This document shows positions 36,812 through 45,786 of a stretch of DNA of 64,000 nucleotides, one piece after another; position 1 is the stretch's first letter, and the number at the start of each line of letters is the position of its first letter. The DNA is taken from contig CBDAQW010000031.1 in assembly GCA_965199185.1 (NCBI GenBank), positions 1 to 64,000 of the forward strand, in the 5' to 3' direction. A program made the translations under genes and the position numbers. A model generated the notes under the pieces. That model worked only from the letters and a program-made list of their open reading frames with translations. It ran no database searches and was not told where the DNA came from. This DNA comes from Endozoicomonas sp965199185 (GTDB lineage Bacteria > Pseudomonadota > Gammaproteobacteria > Pseudomonadales > Endozoicomonadaceae).

Positions 36812-38209
36812 TTAATATTTGTAATCTTCACTTTTGTACGGGCCATCAACAGGAATACTGATGTAGTTAGCCTGTTGTTCTGTCATGCGCGTCAGCACAC
36901 CGCCAAATCCCTCAACCATGTAACTGGCCACTTCTTCATCCAGTTTTTTGGGTAGTAGCGAAACCGTCAATTTTTCTGTTTTTTGATCGTCGGGTAAATC
37001 TGCAAACTTATCCTGATACAGATGAATCTGCGCCAACACCTGGTTGGCAAAGGAGCCATCCATAATCCGGGATGGATGCCCGGTGGCATTGCCAAGATTC
37101 ACCAGTCGCCCTTCTGACAGAAGAATAAGATGGTCGTTAGTGTCTGCATCACGCACTACTTTATGAACCTGGGGTTTTATCTCCTGCCACTCCCAGACTT
37201 CACGCATATAGGGCGTATCAATCTCAGTATCAAAATGCCCTATATTACAAACGACACATCCCGTTTTAAGGGCTTCAAGCATATGACGATCACACACATG
37301 GACATTACCTGTCGTGGTGACAAGCAAGTCTGTACCAGCAAGCAATTCTTTGTTAATACAGGCTGCAGAATCATCATTTTGACCATTGATATAGGGTGAC
37401 ACCACTTCATATCCATCCATGCACGCCTGCATGGCACAGATTGGATCAATCTCGGATACTTTGACAATCATGCCTTCTTGTCGAAGCGAAGCGGCAGAAC
37501 CTTTACCTACATCACCATACCCAATCACCAACGCTTTTTTCCCCGACAGTAAATGATCGGTTGCTCGCTTGATAGCATCATTCAATGAGTGACGGCAGCC
37601 GTACTTGTTGTCATTTTTACTCTTGGTTACGGCATCATTCACATTGATAGCAGGTACTCTCAATGTGCCTTTTTCCAGCATCTCCAGCAGACGATGGACG
37701 CCGGTTGTCGTTTCTTCAGAAATACCATGAATGGTATCCAGCAACTGTGGATACTTCTCATGAAGCAGCAGGGTTAAATCACCACCGTCGTCCAACACCA
37801 TATTGGCATTCCAGGGCTGACCATTGCCATCCAGAACCGTTTGCTCGATACACCACCAGAACTCGTCTTCAGTCTCACCCTTCCAGGCGAAAACCGGAAT
37901 TCCGGCTGCAGCGATAGCCGATGCAGCATGATCCTGCGTGGAAAAGATATTGCACGAAGACCAGCGTACTTCAGCGCCCAACTCCACCAGTGTTTCAATC
38001 AGAACCGCTGTTTGAATGGTCATATGAATACAACCCATAATCTTTGCACCTTGCAAAGGTTGTTGATCACGGTATTTCGCCCGGATAGCCATCAAGGCTG
38101 GCATCTCACCCTCGGCGATCTGTATCTCACGGCGTCCCCATTCGGCCAGTGATATATCAGCAACTTTATAATCCTGAAATGCAGCAGTGGTTACGGGGGT
38201 CATATTCAT
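36812..38209 (-). CDS. ahcY: S-adenosylhomocysteine hydrolase
   Basis: AhcY splits S-adenosylhomocysteine into adenosine and homocysteine, removing an inhibitor of methyltransferases and feeding the methionine cycle. The 465-residue protein has IMGCIHMTIQTAVLIETLVE near 58, the NAD-binding glycine motif VIGYGDVGKGSAAS near 249, and a C-terminal DGPYKSEDYKY ending, diagnostic for the family. It is the long bacterial form. AGGGA precedes the ATG at 38209 (a second ATG is two codons in). No SAH riboswitch pattern was seen upstream; instead a palindromic operator lies 57 bp before the start. Confidence 0.95.
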   Translation of the reverse strand: MNMTPVTTAAFQDYKVADISLAEWGRREIQIAEGEMPALMAIRAKYRDQQPLQGAKIMGCIHMTIQTAVLIETLVELGAEVRWSSCNIFSTQDHAASAIAAAGIPVFAWKGETEDEFWWCIEQTVLDGNGQPWNANMVLDDGGDLTLLLHEKYPQLLDTIHGISEETTTGVHRLLEMLEKGTLRVPAINVNDAVTKSKNDNKYGCRHSLNDAIKRATDHLLSGKKALVIGYGDVGKGSAASLRQEGMIVKVSEIDPICAMQACMDGYEVVSPYINGQNDDSAACINKELLAGTDLLVTTTGNVHVCDRHMLEALKTGCVVCNIGHFDTEIDTPYMREVWEWQEIKPQVHKVVRDADTNDHLILLSEGRLVNLGNATGHPSRIMDGSFANQVLAQIHLYQDKFADLPDDQKTEKLTVSLLPKKLDEEVASYMVEGFGGVLTRMTEQQANYISIPVDGPYKSEDYKY

Positions 38210-38265
38210 TTTTATATCCCTTTCTGCGTATTTTCTGACTATCAGCGAGTCTAGCAGCGCATAGA

Positions 38266-38289
38266 ATCTACATCAAATAATTTTGATAT
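38266..38289 (-). promoter_or_regulatory. Predicted SahR-like operator upstream of ahcY-metF
   Basis: Read on the minus strand the site is ATATCAAAATTATTTGAT followed by GTAGAT. It matches the site at 44066-44089 in 22 of 24 positions. The core ATCAAA-TTTGAT dyad suits a winged-helix ArsR dimer. It lies 57 bp upstream of the ahcY start. The link to the ArsR-methyltransferase encoded at 42999-43967 is inferred from the shared site; SahR regulators of SAM recycling are known ArsR-family proteins. Confidence 0.65.
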
Positions 38290-38468
38290 AGATTTTGATT
38301 TCCTTTGATACCGAGCTGTTTTGTGAAAAACAATGTTTTCTTACAAACTGACTATGATTACTGAATCATAAGTAAACACTTCTTTTATTTGTACTTTCAC
38401 CTATCTGTAAATCAGCACCGATCTGTAAAGCAGACACCTCATGACACTACCAACAAAGGGTTATCTCG

Positions 38469-39758
38469 ATGACTTATTTTTCTCTGAGTCGGTTCATGTT
38501 TCTCATCCTTTTTGCTTTATTCACCTGCCTTACTCATGCTGTTGACAAGAAGAGTGTGAAACTCGGCCCATACTGGAGGCTGGATATCTATCATCAAGAA
38601 GACAATATTAAATTCTATCTCGCTCCAGATACTGAAATACCTTGTGAAGCAGACAATCCGGCCGCCATGTGCAACCCAGTGCTAGCGAACCTGAGATTCA
38701 GTGTGACGCCTCTCAGTTTATCGAGAGGGCAGACTCTGCGCTTACTGCTACGACCCGAAATCACTAAGGAACCAAAGATTGGCTCAAGCTTTGATCTATC
38801 AACAGTCCCGAGTTTTCTTATTCAATCAAATAAAAACACCAACTTTAGTGCATCGAAAATTAGCAGTGATGAAGAGTCGGAAGATGAATTCAGAAGTACA
38901 AAAGAAGGCTATTCAGCCCTTACCGATGAACTGCACCATTTGAATATTGGAGGTCCAGCTGAAGAGAATCCATTACGGGCATTTACTTCCCAGGTTCTTG
39001 AAGGCATCACCATTGGATTGTCGGGAACTGACATTTCAAACCTGAGCCGTATAAGAGTACCAGCCAGCATCAAGCCCAATCATCAGGCTCCGGTATTTCC
39101 AGACTCACTTAAAGGCATGCAATTCACCCTAACGAATTCCCGTGCTGAATATTCAGAAAGGATACTCACTGGTAATCTGCCGGATAATGAAGATCTGATC
39201 GAAACCGGTACTCTCCATAAACTCGATAAAAGACAAGTGGAGTATCTTTTGAGAAACGAGCAGGTTTGGTACTTACGCTTGCCAACCAAGTTCGCACATC
39301 ACTCTTTAGAACTTTTGTCATCTTTAGAGCTGCGAAAACAGTTCTGGTGGTGGTTGAACAATGATTCCAAAAAAGACGACGATGATGACAAAAAAGAGCC
39401 TGATGGTGCCGCTTCATCCGGCAGTATGTGGTATTCCCTTTCCCGGATGAAATCATCAAGTGCTTCTTCAACATCATCAGATAACCATCAAAGTGTCAGC
39501 TCTGATGGTAATGGGAATACAGAGCCTGGACAAAAAGATGCTCTGAAAGCCTGTGACTCGGGTATTGGGCAACGCAGTATGCTATCTGGTGGAGATAAAA
39601 AAACGATTGGTGCGGATACAAAAAACATCTATGCGCCATTCGTTGGTGGGCTTGCACTCATTGGCCTTATTTATAATGGAGGCAGTCAGGCAGATTCTTT
39701 CGCGATGAAGGCACCTTCAACTCCGGCTTACTTGCATTCCCCTATTAGTGCTCATTAA
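38469..39758 (+). CDS. Secreted orphan protein with acidic linker
   Basis: The 429-residue product starts with a signal peptide (FMFLILFALFTCLTHA) and has no recognised family. Residues 25-300 look like a folded, beta-rich domain with one Cys pair (IPCEADNPAAMCNP). A low-complexity part follows: SKKDDDDDKKEPDG near 305, then Ser-rich stretches. A hydrophobic segment near 390-408 (YAPFVGGLALIGLIYNGG) could be a membrane anchor close to the C-terminus. The start has AAGGG nine bases upstream. It stands alone, divergent from ahcY. Export to the periplasm or surface is inferred. Confidence 0.6.
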   Translation: MTYFSLSRFMFLILFALFTCLTHAVDKKSVKLGPYWRLDIYHQEDNIKFYLAPDTEIPCEADNPAAMCNPVLANLRFSVTPLSLSRGQTLRLLLRPEITKEPKIGSSFDLSTVPSFLIQSNKNTNFSASKISSDEESEDEFRSTKEGYSALTDELHHLNIGGPAEENPLRAFTSQVLEGITIGLSGTDISNLSRIRVPASIKPNHQAPVFPDSLKGMQFTLTNSRAEYSERILTGNLPDNEDLIETGTLHKLDKRQVEYLLRNEQVWYLRLPTKFAHHSLELLSSLELRKQFWWWLNNDSKKDDDDDKKEPDGAASSGSMWYSLSRMKSSSASSTSSDNHQSVSSDGNGNTEPGQKDALKACDSGIGQRSMLSGGDKKTIGADTKNIYAPFVGGLALIGLIYNGGSQADSFAMKAPSTPAYLHSPISAH

Positions 39759-39774
39759 CGAAAATTGCGCATGA

Positions 39775-40773
39775 TCAATTTGCACTTAGGTTTTCAAAAG
39801 CCTGTTCACTGTGTGTGGTTCGCCATTGTCTGGGAGATACCGAAAACTGCTGTTTAAAATGCTGACGAAAAGCATTTTCACTGCCAAATCCGGCGAGTTC
39901 CGCCACACGACTGATATTCTCTTGAGTTTGTTCTAATAATTGCTGGCTGAAACTCAATCGCTGATGAAGCAGCCATTGACCGAAACTGCTGCCAGTGACC
40001 GCTTTAAAGTGGCGGGTGAAAGTGCGGCGGCTCATGGCGCAGCGTTCGGCAACGCTTTCCAGCGAGTGCGGTTCGTGAAGTGTGGTTAAAATGTGATCCA
40101 TCATCAAATTAATCACCGATTCCGTACGATGACTCTCGGGTAGTGGTTTAGGAATGTATTGCTTTTGTCCGCCAAAACGATAGGGCGCCGTGACCATGTT
40201 TCTGGCTAAGCGGGTGGCCAGTTCACTGCTGACCCGGGTACGAACAATGTGCAAACAACAGTCGAGAGCAGCAGCGGTTCCGGCAGAGGTAATGAGCCGA
40301 CCTTCATCCACATAAAGGGGGTGCGGATCAAACCGGACGTTGGGGTATTTTTTTGAAAACCGGTCGGTTGCTTGCCAGTGGGTAGTGGCGCGTTTGCCAT
40401 CGAGCAAACCGGTTTGTGCCAGAACGCAAGCGCCTAGACACAGCCCGACTAATGTTGCGCCACGATCATAAGCTTTTCTGAGCTTATCAATGAGAGTGGT
40501 TGGTGCAGCATGCTCTGCATTTGGCCAACCGGGGATAACAATAATATCAGCGGTTTCTAGCGTCTGAATATTCCCGGATAACGACACCCCAAGCGGTCCG
40601 GCGGTTTCTAATTGGGTCTGGCCGATACCGGTCACACCCAGTTGAAAAGGACTGTCTTCGCCCAAAAATGCATCGTGAAACACCAGACAAGGCACCGATA
40701 AATGAAATACGCTGATACCATCAAAGGCAACTACTGCAACCTGGATAGGGTTGGTCATACCATAAGTGTTCAT
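39775..40773 (-). CDS. GlxA/FtrA-type AraC transcription regulator
   Basis: The 332-residue protein joins a DJ-1/PfpI-like amidotransferase-fold domain (residues 10-190; IIVIPGWPNAEH and VGLCLGACVLAQTGLLDGK, with the nucleophile-elbow Cys) to a C-terminal AraC helix-turn-helix pair (CAMSRRTFTRHFKAVTGSSF and VAELAGFGSENAFRQHFKQQ). Such regulators usually sense small metabolites. It is transcribed away from the metallohydrolase gene at 40888 and may control it; that is inferred from the divergent layout. Confidence 0.88.
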   Translation of the reverse strand: MNTYGMTNPIQVAVVAFDGISVFHLSVPCLVFHDAFLGEDSPFQLGVTGIGQTQLETAGPLGVSLSGNIQTLETADIIVIPGWPNAEHAAPTTLIDKLRKAYDRGATLVGLCLGACVLAQTGLLDGKRATTHWQATDRFSKKYPNVRFDPHPLYVDEGRLITSAGTAAALDCCLHIVRTRVSSELATRLARNMVTAPYRFGGQKQYIPKPLPESHRTESVINLMMDHILTTLHEPHSLESVAERCAMSRRTFTRHFKAVTGSSFGQWLLHQRLSFSQQLLEQTQENISRVAELAGFGSENAFRQHFKQQFSVSPRQWRTTHSEQAFENLSAN

Positions 40774-40887
40774 TGATTTGGCCCGATCTTGACGAAGTAT
40801 GGCATTAGAACACGTAGTTCAATTATTCGAAATCCGGATAATACATTTCATCGTTTTGTTGTTCATTGCTTTAAACCAGAGTTTCAC

Positions 40888-41685
40888 ATGAAAATCCATC
40901 ATCTGCGTAGTGCCACATTTATTATTGAATCCGGTGCACACCACATTTTGATTGACCCAATGCTAGGGAAAAAAGGTTCTTTACCACCGTTCTCTGTTTT
41001 TCGTTTTAAAGCGGCTAAAAATCCGCTGGTTGATATGCCTTCTGGTGCGGATCAACATCTGGCCAAGGTGACCCAAAGCATTATCACTCACAGTCAGGCA
41101 TTTGGTATTCGTCCACTGCAACACACTGACCACCTTGACCCGGTTGGTGAAAACTTTTTACGCAATGGCCACATTCCGGTCATTACACCATCTAAAGATC
41201 AGGCTTACCTTGAAAAGATGGGCATCACTGTCAGTCATGGCGTAAATCCCTGGCAAACAGTAGCCATTCCTGGTGGTAAAGTGACAGCGGTGCCTAGCCA
41301 GCACGGTTATGGTTGGATTCATAAACTCATGGCCAATGGTGCCGGCTTTATGGTGGAGATGGATAACGAACCTTCTATATTCATTAGTGGTGACACCGTA
41401 TTAACCGACGACATTCGTCGTGCGTTGACTGAATTGAAACCCGACTACGCAGTGGTGCCCGCAGGCCGTGCACAAATGGACATGGGACAACCATTAATGA
41501 TGAGTAAAGAGGACTTGCTGGAATTTATACGTCTGGCTCCTAATAAAGTAATCGCCAATCACATGGAAGCACTGAATCATTGCCCGATTACCAAAGAGGA
41601 CCTGAAGAAGTTGTTAGACCAACACGGTTTGCGGGAAAAAGTGCTAATTCCTAACGACGGTGACACATTGGAATTGCAGATTTAA
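40888..41685 (+). CDS. Metallo-beta-lactamase-fold metal-dependent hydrolase
   Basis: The 265-residue product has the fold's sequence marks: an early strand with LIDPML, the metal-ligand cluster HTDHLD near residue 80, SQHGYG near 140 for a further ligand His, and FISGDTV near 165 for the bridging Asp. It is closest to the UlaG/YtnP-like group of small hydrolases acting on esters or lactones; the substrate is unknown. I start at the ATG at 40888 (MKIHHLRSATF), which begins the fold; a TTG 33 codons upstream is less likely. Confidence 0.75.
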   Translation: MKIHHLRSATFIIESGAHHILIDPMLGKKGSLPPFSVFRFKAAKNPLVDMPSGADQHLAKVTQSIITHSQAFGIRPLQHTDHLDPVGENFLRNGHIPVITPSKDQAYLEKMGITVSHGVNPWQTVAIPGGKVTAVPSQHGYGWIHKLMANGAGFMVEMDNEPSIFISGDTVLTDDIRRALTELKPDYAVVPAGRAQMDMGQPLMMSKEDLLEFIRLAPNKVIANHMEALNHCPITKEDLKKLLDQHGLREKVLIPNDGDTLELQI

Positions 41686-41719
41686 CGTAGCAACAACCCC
41701 AGAATAACTCCCCCTTTTC

Positions 41720-41763
41720 ACCACAGAGACACAAAGAAACGCTTTTCTTTGTGTCTCTGTGGT
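41720..41763. terminator. 20-bp perfect hairpin, bidirectional terminator
   Basis: ACCACAGAGACACAAAGAAA (41720-41739) and its exact complement at 41744-41763 form a perfect 20-pair stem with a four-base loop, flanked by CCCCCTTTTC on the left and CAAAAAA on the right. It separates convergent genes (hydrolase and metK) and should stop transcription from both sides. Confidence 0.8.
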
Positions 41764-41788
41764 TCAAAAAAGCGCTATACGCTTCTTT

Positions 41789-42952
41789 TTAAAGCCCTGC
41801 AGCATCTCGCAGAACTGCGGCTTTGTCTGTGTGCTCCCAGGTAAACTCAGGCTCTTCACGACCAAAGTGACCATAGGCAGCCGTTGCCTGATAAATCGGG
41901 CGTTTCAGATCGAGCATCTTAACCAGCCCCCCCGCACGCAGATCAAAGAATTCACGAACCAGCTCTGCAATCCGGTCATCCGATACTTTGCCAGTACCAA
42001 AGGTATTGATGGAGATGGAAGTAGGTTCAGATACACCAATGGCATAAGACACCTGAATTTCACAACGATCAGCCAGACCTGCAGCAACAATGTTCTTGGC
42101 AACATAACGGCCAGCGTAAGCAGCAGAGCGATCCACTTTGGATGGGTCTTTACCAGAGAAAGCACCACCACCGTGACGAGCCATACCGCCGTAAGTATCT
42201 ACGATAATCTTGCGCCCTGTCAGACCACAGTCACCTACCGGACCACCAATAACAAAAATACCGGTTGGGTTGATGTGGTACTTGGTGTCTTCATGGAGCC
42301 ACTCAGCAGGAAATACTGGTTTAATAATTTGCTCAAGCACTTCCTTGCGGATTTCTTCCAGAGATACATTAGGATCATGCTGAGTCGACAACACGACGGC
42401 ATCCACACTCTGTACCTTGCCTTGGCTATCGTAGCGCATGGTCACCTGACTTTTAGCGTCCGGACGCAACCAGGGCAAGGTGCCATCTTTCCGCAATTGC
42501 GCCTGACGTTTTACCAGCTCATGAGAATAGTAAATGGGCGCAGGCATCAAAACAGGGGTTTCATTAGTGGCATAACCGAACATCAAGCCTTGGTCGCCGG
42601 CACCCTGTTCGTGGTCGTCGGTTTCATCAACACCCACGGCAATATCAGGAGATTGCTTGCCGATGGCATTCAGAACCGCAACGCATTCACCATCAAAACC
42701 AAGATCGCCGTTATTGTAGCCGATGCCGGTGACTACATTACGAACCAATTCTTCGATATCCACATAGGTTTCTGTGCGCACTTCACCGGCAACAATCACC
42801 ATGCCAGTCTTCACCATAGTCTCTACAGCAACACGAGCTTCCGGGTCATCCTTAAGCATGGCATCCAGAATAGCGTCGGAAATCTGATCGGCAATTTTAT
42901 CCGGATGCCCTTCAGACACAGACTCGGAAGTAAACAGTGAATACTCGGCCAT
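41789..42952 (-). CDS. metK: S-adenosylmethionine synthetase
   Basis: MetK makes S-adenosylmethionine from methionine and ATP. The 387-residue product has TSESVSEGHPDKIADQISDA at the N-terminus, the GAGDQGLMFGYA motif near 115-126 and GGGAFSGKDPSKVDRSAAY near 260, all family signatures. The ATG at 42952 has AAGGGG upstream; a longer frame to 43072 overlaps the preceding gene. It follows the ArsR-methyltransferase gene by 46 bp and is probably in its operon, the same pairing as in Pseudomonas. Confidence 0.95.
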   Translation of the reverse strand: MAEYSLFTSESVSEGHPDKIADQISDAILDAMLKDDPEARVAVETMVKTGMVIVAGEVRTETYVDIEELVRNVVTGIGYNNGDLGFDGECVAVLNAIGKQSPDIAVGVDETDDHEQGAGDQGLMFGYATNETPVLMPAPIYYSHELVKRQAQLRKDGTLPWLRPDAKSQVTMRYDSQGKVQSVDAVVLSTQHDPNVSLEEIRKEVLEQIIKPVFPAEWLHEDTKYHINPTGIFVIGGPVGDCGLTGRKIIVDTYGGMARHGGGAFSGKDPSKVDRSAAYAGRYVAKNIVAAGLADRCEIQVSYAIGVSEPTSISINTFGTGKVSDDRIAELVREFFDLRAGGLVKMLDLKRPIYQATAAYGHFGREEPEFTWEHTDKAAVLRDAAGL

Positions 42953-42998
42953 AGTCGTAAGCCCCTTTCCAATTCGTTGTATGTGATTCAGTAGCGGT

Positions 42999-43967
42999 TT
43001 ATTCCGACCGGAAAAAACGGCGCACCTGAATCTGAAAACCATTACGCAATCCCAGATATTGGGATTCACCAATAATCAGTCCGGCATCTTCTGCCCACTG
43101 ATCGAGCTCTTCGGTACTGAACCCCAGCCAGAGGTCGCCACAGGATTCACGTACCCAGTCTTGATTGTGATGACTGAGATCACTCACCAGCAGACTGCCA
43201 CCGGGTTTCAACAATCCGGCAGACTGAGAAAAAATCATCACCGGACTTGGCACATGGTGCAAAACCATATTAGCGACAATGCAGTCAAACTGCTGACTCA
43301 GATGACTGAGAGAATCTATCTCTCCATGTATGCATTCCACATTGGTCAGCTGTCGTTCATCAATCGTTTGCGCTGAACGAGCCAGCATCTCATCAGAATT
43401 GTCTACAGCATAGACCGCGTCAAAGCGGCTACTGAGGGTTTCCAGAAACGCACCTTCTCCGGGACCCAACTCTAAAGCCAGCGCATTATCCGGAAACTGG
43501 GTGCTGCCAATCAGGTCAGTAACGGTGCGAGCATAAAGCTCATGATCAACAATTAGTTCCTGATGATGACGAAACTCGTCGACATGTCGGGCAAAGAACG
43601 CTCTGGACTGTTCTGCTCTTTGCTCACGAATATCATTCAGTCGTGCCGCGTGCTCCTCAGAAGCAGGCGTAGCATCAATAGCCTGAAACAGTGCCCTGAC
43701 CGTCAGTTCCAGAATACCCTCTGACGGAGGCAAGGCACGCCGGTAAAATACGGTATTGCCTTCTTTGCGAGTAGTAACAAGGCCCGCCTGCAATAAAACC
43801 TTCAAGTGATGACTCATAGCCGGTTGGCGCATATCAAATACGCCACTGAGTTCCAGAACACCCAATGATTCAGTACTCAATACTCTAAGAATCTGCAGTC
43901 TCAGAATATCGCCACTGGCTTTGCCTAAAACAGCAAGTTGATCTAGAGCTTCAGTCACCGAAATCAT
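42999..43967 (-). CDS. ArsR-family regulator fused to SAM-methyltransferase
   Basis: The 322-residue protein has an N-terminal ArsR winged helix (residues 10-85; LRLQILRVLSTESLGVLELS, recognition helix RQPAMSHHLKVLLQAGLV) and a C-terminal class I methyltransferase fold (about 140-300; ALELGPGEGAFLETL, YAVDNSDEML, IVANMVLHHVPSP). No metal-binding Cys pair typical of ArsR sensors is seen in the DNA-binding part, so a SAM or SAH ligand bound in the methyltransferase fold is the likelier signal. Genes of this type sit beside metK in Pseudomonas. GAGGG abuts the ATG at 43967, so a GTG nine bases in (43958) may be the true start. The palindrome at 44066 lies 99 bp upstream, consistent with autoregulation. 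Confidence 0.85.
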   Translation of the reverse strand: MISVTEALDQLAVLGKASGDILRLQILRVLSTESLGVLELSGVFDMRQPAMSHHLKVLLQAGLVTTRKEGNTVFYRRALPPSEGILELTVRALFQAIDATPASEEHAARLNDIREQRAEQSRAFFARHVDEFRHHQELIVDHELYARTVTDLIGSTQFPDNALALELGPGEGAFLETLSSRFDAVYAVDNSDEMLARSAQTIDERQLTNVECIHGEIDSLSHLSQQFDCIVANMVLHHVPSPVMIFSQSAGLLKPGGSLLVSDLSHHNQDWVRESCGDLWLGFSTEELDQWAEDAGLIIGESQYLGLRNGFQIQVRRFFRSE

Positions 43968-44065
43968 CCCTCTTGCCCTTGGTATTAAAAGGCCGGTTCA
44001 CTTGTCTGACCGTCTATCTGACGGTCAATTGCACAGGCCGCGAAGCTTATCAAGACTCTCTAAGT

Positions 44066-44089
44066 ATATCAAAATTTTTTGATATAGAT
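44066..44089 (+). promoter_or_regulatory. Predicted SahR-like operator between regulator and NTT genes
   Basis: TATATCAAAATTTTTTGATA (from 44065) is part of a perfect 22-bp palindrome (44065-44086), extended by TAGAT. It matches the ahcY site in 22 of 24 positions. It lies 99 bp upstream of the regulator start and 79 bp upstream of the NTT transporter start, so either or both could be controlled. Confidence 0.65.
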
Positions 44090-44167
44090 CCGAGTCTGTT
44101 TTACTAATGCTTGACTACACTTTCGCAGAACGAAAATCCCAAAAGCTGATCCGGTAATCATTTTTTT

Positions 44168-45595
44168 ATGGCTTTACTTCATAGAGTGCTTTTCAGGTTA
44201 AAGGCACACCCTTTCCTGTTGGTTCATATTTGCATGATGTTTTTATGCATCATGAATTTCGACATTATGCGTAATCTGAAGGAGTCCTTACTCATTACCC
44301 AGCTGGGTGCAGAGATCCTTCCCTTTGTGAAGTTCTGGGTTGTGGTACCTGGTGCGGTTATCTTTTTACTGCTTTATAGCTATCTTTCGAACCGGCTGAA
44401 TCAACGCTGGCTTTTTGTTGTCACCCTGCTGCCTTTTCTGGCCTGGATGCCACTCTTTAGCCATGTGCTTTATCCGAATCTTGATGCTTTGGCGCTGAAT
44501 TCACTGGCGCTTTATATAAGCAACTGGTTACCGGAGAGCCTACTATTTGTCTCAGGTCTCATCCTTTACTGGCCACTGACCCTTTTCTACGTAATGGCGG
44601 AATTATGGGGTGCCGGTGTGATGTGTATCTTGCTCTGGACGCTACTAAATAACAGTTATAGTGAGCAAACTGCCACTGACGCCTACCCACTTATCACGGT
44701 GACAAGCAATGGTGCTTCGCTATTTTCAGGGCCTTTGATGATTTTCTGTATTCATCTGTTTTCTGGCGACGATAATGGCTGGCAGAATAGCATGTCAGTA
44801 ATGAGCGACCTGTTTTTGATCTTTGGTGGGATCATGCTGTTACTTCACGAACTTTGTTGCCGACAGGGTTCGCCTGAGAATGGCGTCAAAAAAACAGAGT
44901 CAGCTACTGCTACTCGCTTATCATTCCTGCAAAGTGTTAGCCATCTGGGAAAGTCTCCTTATCTTATTTTAATTGCGGTTGTCATGTTTTCGTACTGTGT
45001 GGCTATTAACCTGATCGAAGTGACTTGGAAAAGCCAGCTTGTCAGACAATATCCAGACGCTTCGGACTTTTCTTTGGTGATGGGGCAGTTAACATTTTTT
45101 ATTGGTGGCGGCTGTCTGACTTGCGGTTTCTTAAATTACAAGCTGCTGCATCGTAGCTGGTTCAGTGCCGCTATAGCCGTTCCTATTATCATGGCTGTAA
45201 CCGCAACTCCCTTCTTCATTCTGACGCTTCTGGACAATCACTGCCCCGAATGCCATGAGTTGCTATTGACTGGTATTGTTATAGGAGGCATTAGCAACTC
45301 TCTCAGCAAAGCCGCCAAGTACACCATCTTTGATACCACCAAAGAGCTGGCGTTTATCCCGCTGGATAACGAACAGAAGCTTAAAGGTAAGGCGGCCATT
45401 GAACTGGTGGTTAGCCGATTGGGGAAATCTGGCGGTGCGGTTTTGCAGCAATTCCTGATTTTAACACTAGGCTCTTTATCAGGCGCTATTCCCTACCTGA
45501 CGGTCGTGTTTATCCTGATTCTGAGTTTATGGTTTCTGGCTATTAAAAACCTGAATAACCATTATCTTCTACTCAAGAAAACCAATGACAATTGA
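44168..45595 (+). CDS. NTT-family ATP/ADP (nucleotide) transporter
   Basis: The 475-residue protein has about 11-12 hydrophobic segments and the sequence marks of the Chlamydia/Rickettsia/plastid ADP,ATP carrier family (TLC): RNLKESLLITQLGAEILPF near residue 35, then VKFWVVVPGAV, and near 400 the TIFDTTKELAFIPLD and KGKAAIELVVSRLGKSGGA stretches. Members exchange ATP for ADP or import nucleotides; substrate cannot be told from sequence alone. Such carriers are found mostly in bacteria living inside eukaryotic cells, where they take host energy or nucleotides. No good Shine-Dalgarno precedes the ATG. It sits alone between metK-arsR and tkt, a place where Pseudomonas has no such gene, so it is a likely acquired insertion. 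Confidence 0.88.
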   Translation: MALLHRVLFRLKAHPFLLVHICMMFLCIMNFDIMRNLKESLLITQLGAEILPFVKFWVVVPGAVIFLLLYSYLSNRLNQRWLFVVTLLPFLAWMPLFSHVLYPNLDALALNSLALYISNWLPESLLFVSGLILYWPLTLFYVMAELWGAGVMCILLWTLLNNSYSEQTATDAYPLITVTSNGASLFSGPLMIFCIHLFSGDDNGWQNSMSVMSDLFLIFGGIMLLLHELCCRQGSPENGVKKTESATATRLSFLQSVSHLGKSPYLILIAVVMFSYCVAINLIEVTWKSQLVRQYPDASDFSLVMGQLTFFIGGGCLTCGFLNYKLLHRSWFSAAIAVPIIMAVTATPFFILTLLDNHCPECHELLLTGIVIGGISNSLSKAAKYTIFDTTKELAFIPLDNEQKLKGKAAIELVVSRLGKSGGAVLQQFLILTLGSLSGAIPYLTVVFILILSLWFLAIKNLNNHYLLLKKTNDN

Positions 45596-45786
45596 CCACC
45601 AAAAGCTGACATCCTCTGAAAACATATGTACAGAAGGCCGCTATTATGCACCATTGATCAACTTTCCTTCGGTTAGTATTTTCAGTTTTCGAGATAAGGC
45701 TATAGAATAGCCGCCATCCTTCAACTGACTGACAGACGCTTCTATCCAGATGTCGTCTGCCGTATGCTTCAGGAGCTCTTAATCTC

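Noticed and set aside
38210..38468. SAH riboswitch upstream of ahcY
   Set aside because: The expected conserved GC-rich pairing elements were not seen; an AT-rich palindrome is present instead.
41759..42940. 393-codon plus-strand frame
   Set aside because: It lies antisense to metK, whose protein is fully conserved; the frame has no family match.
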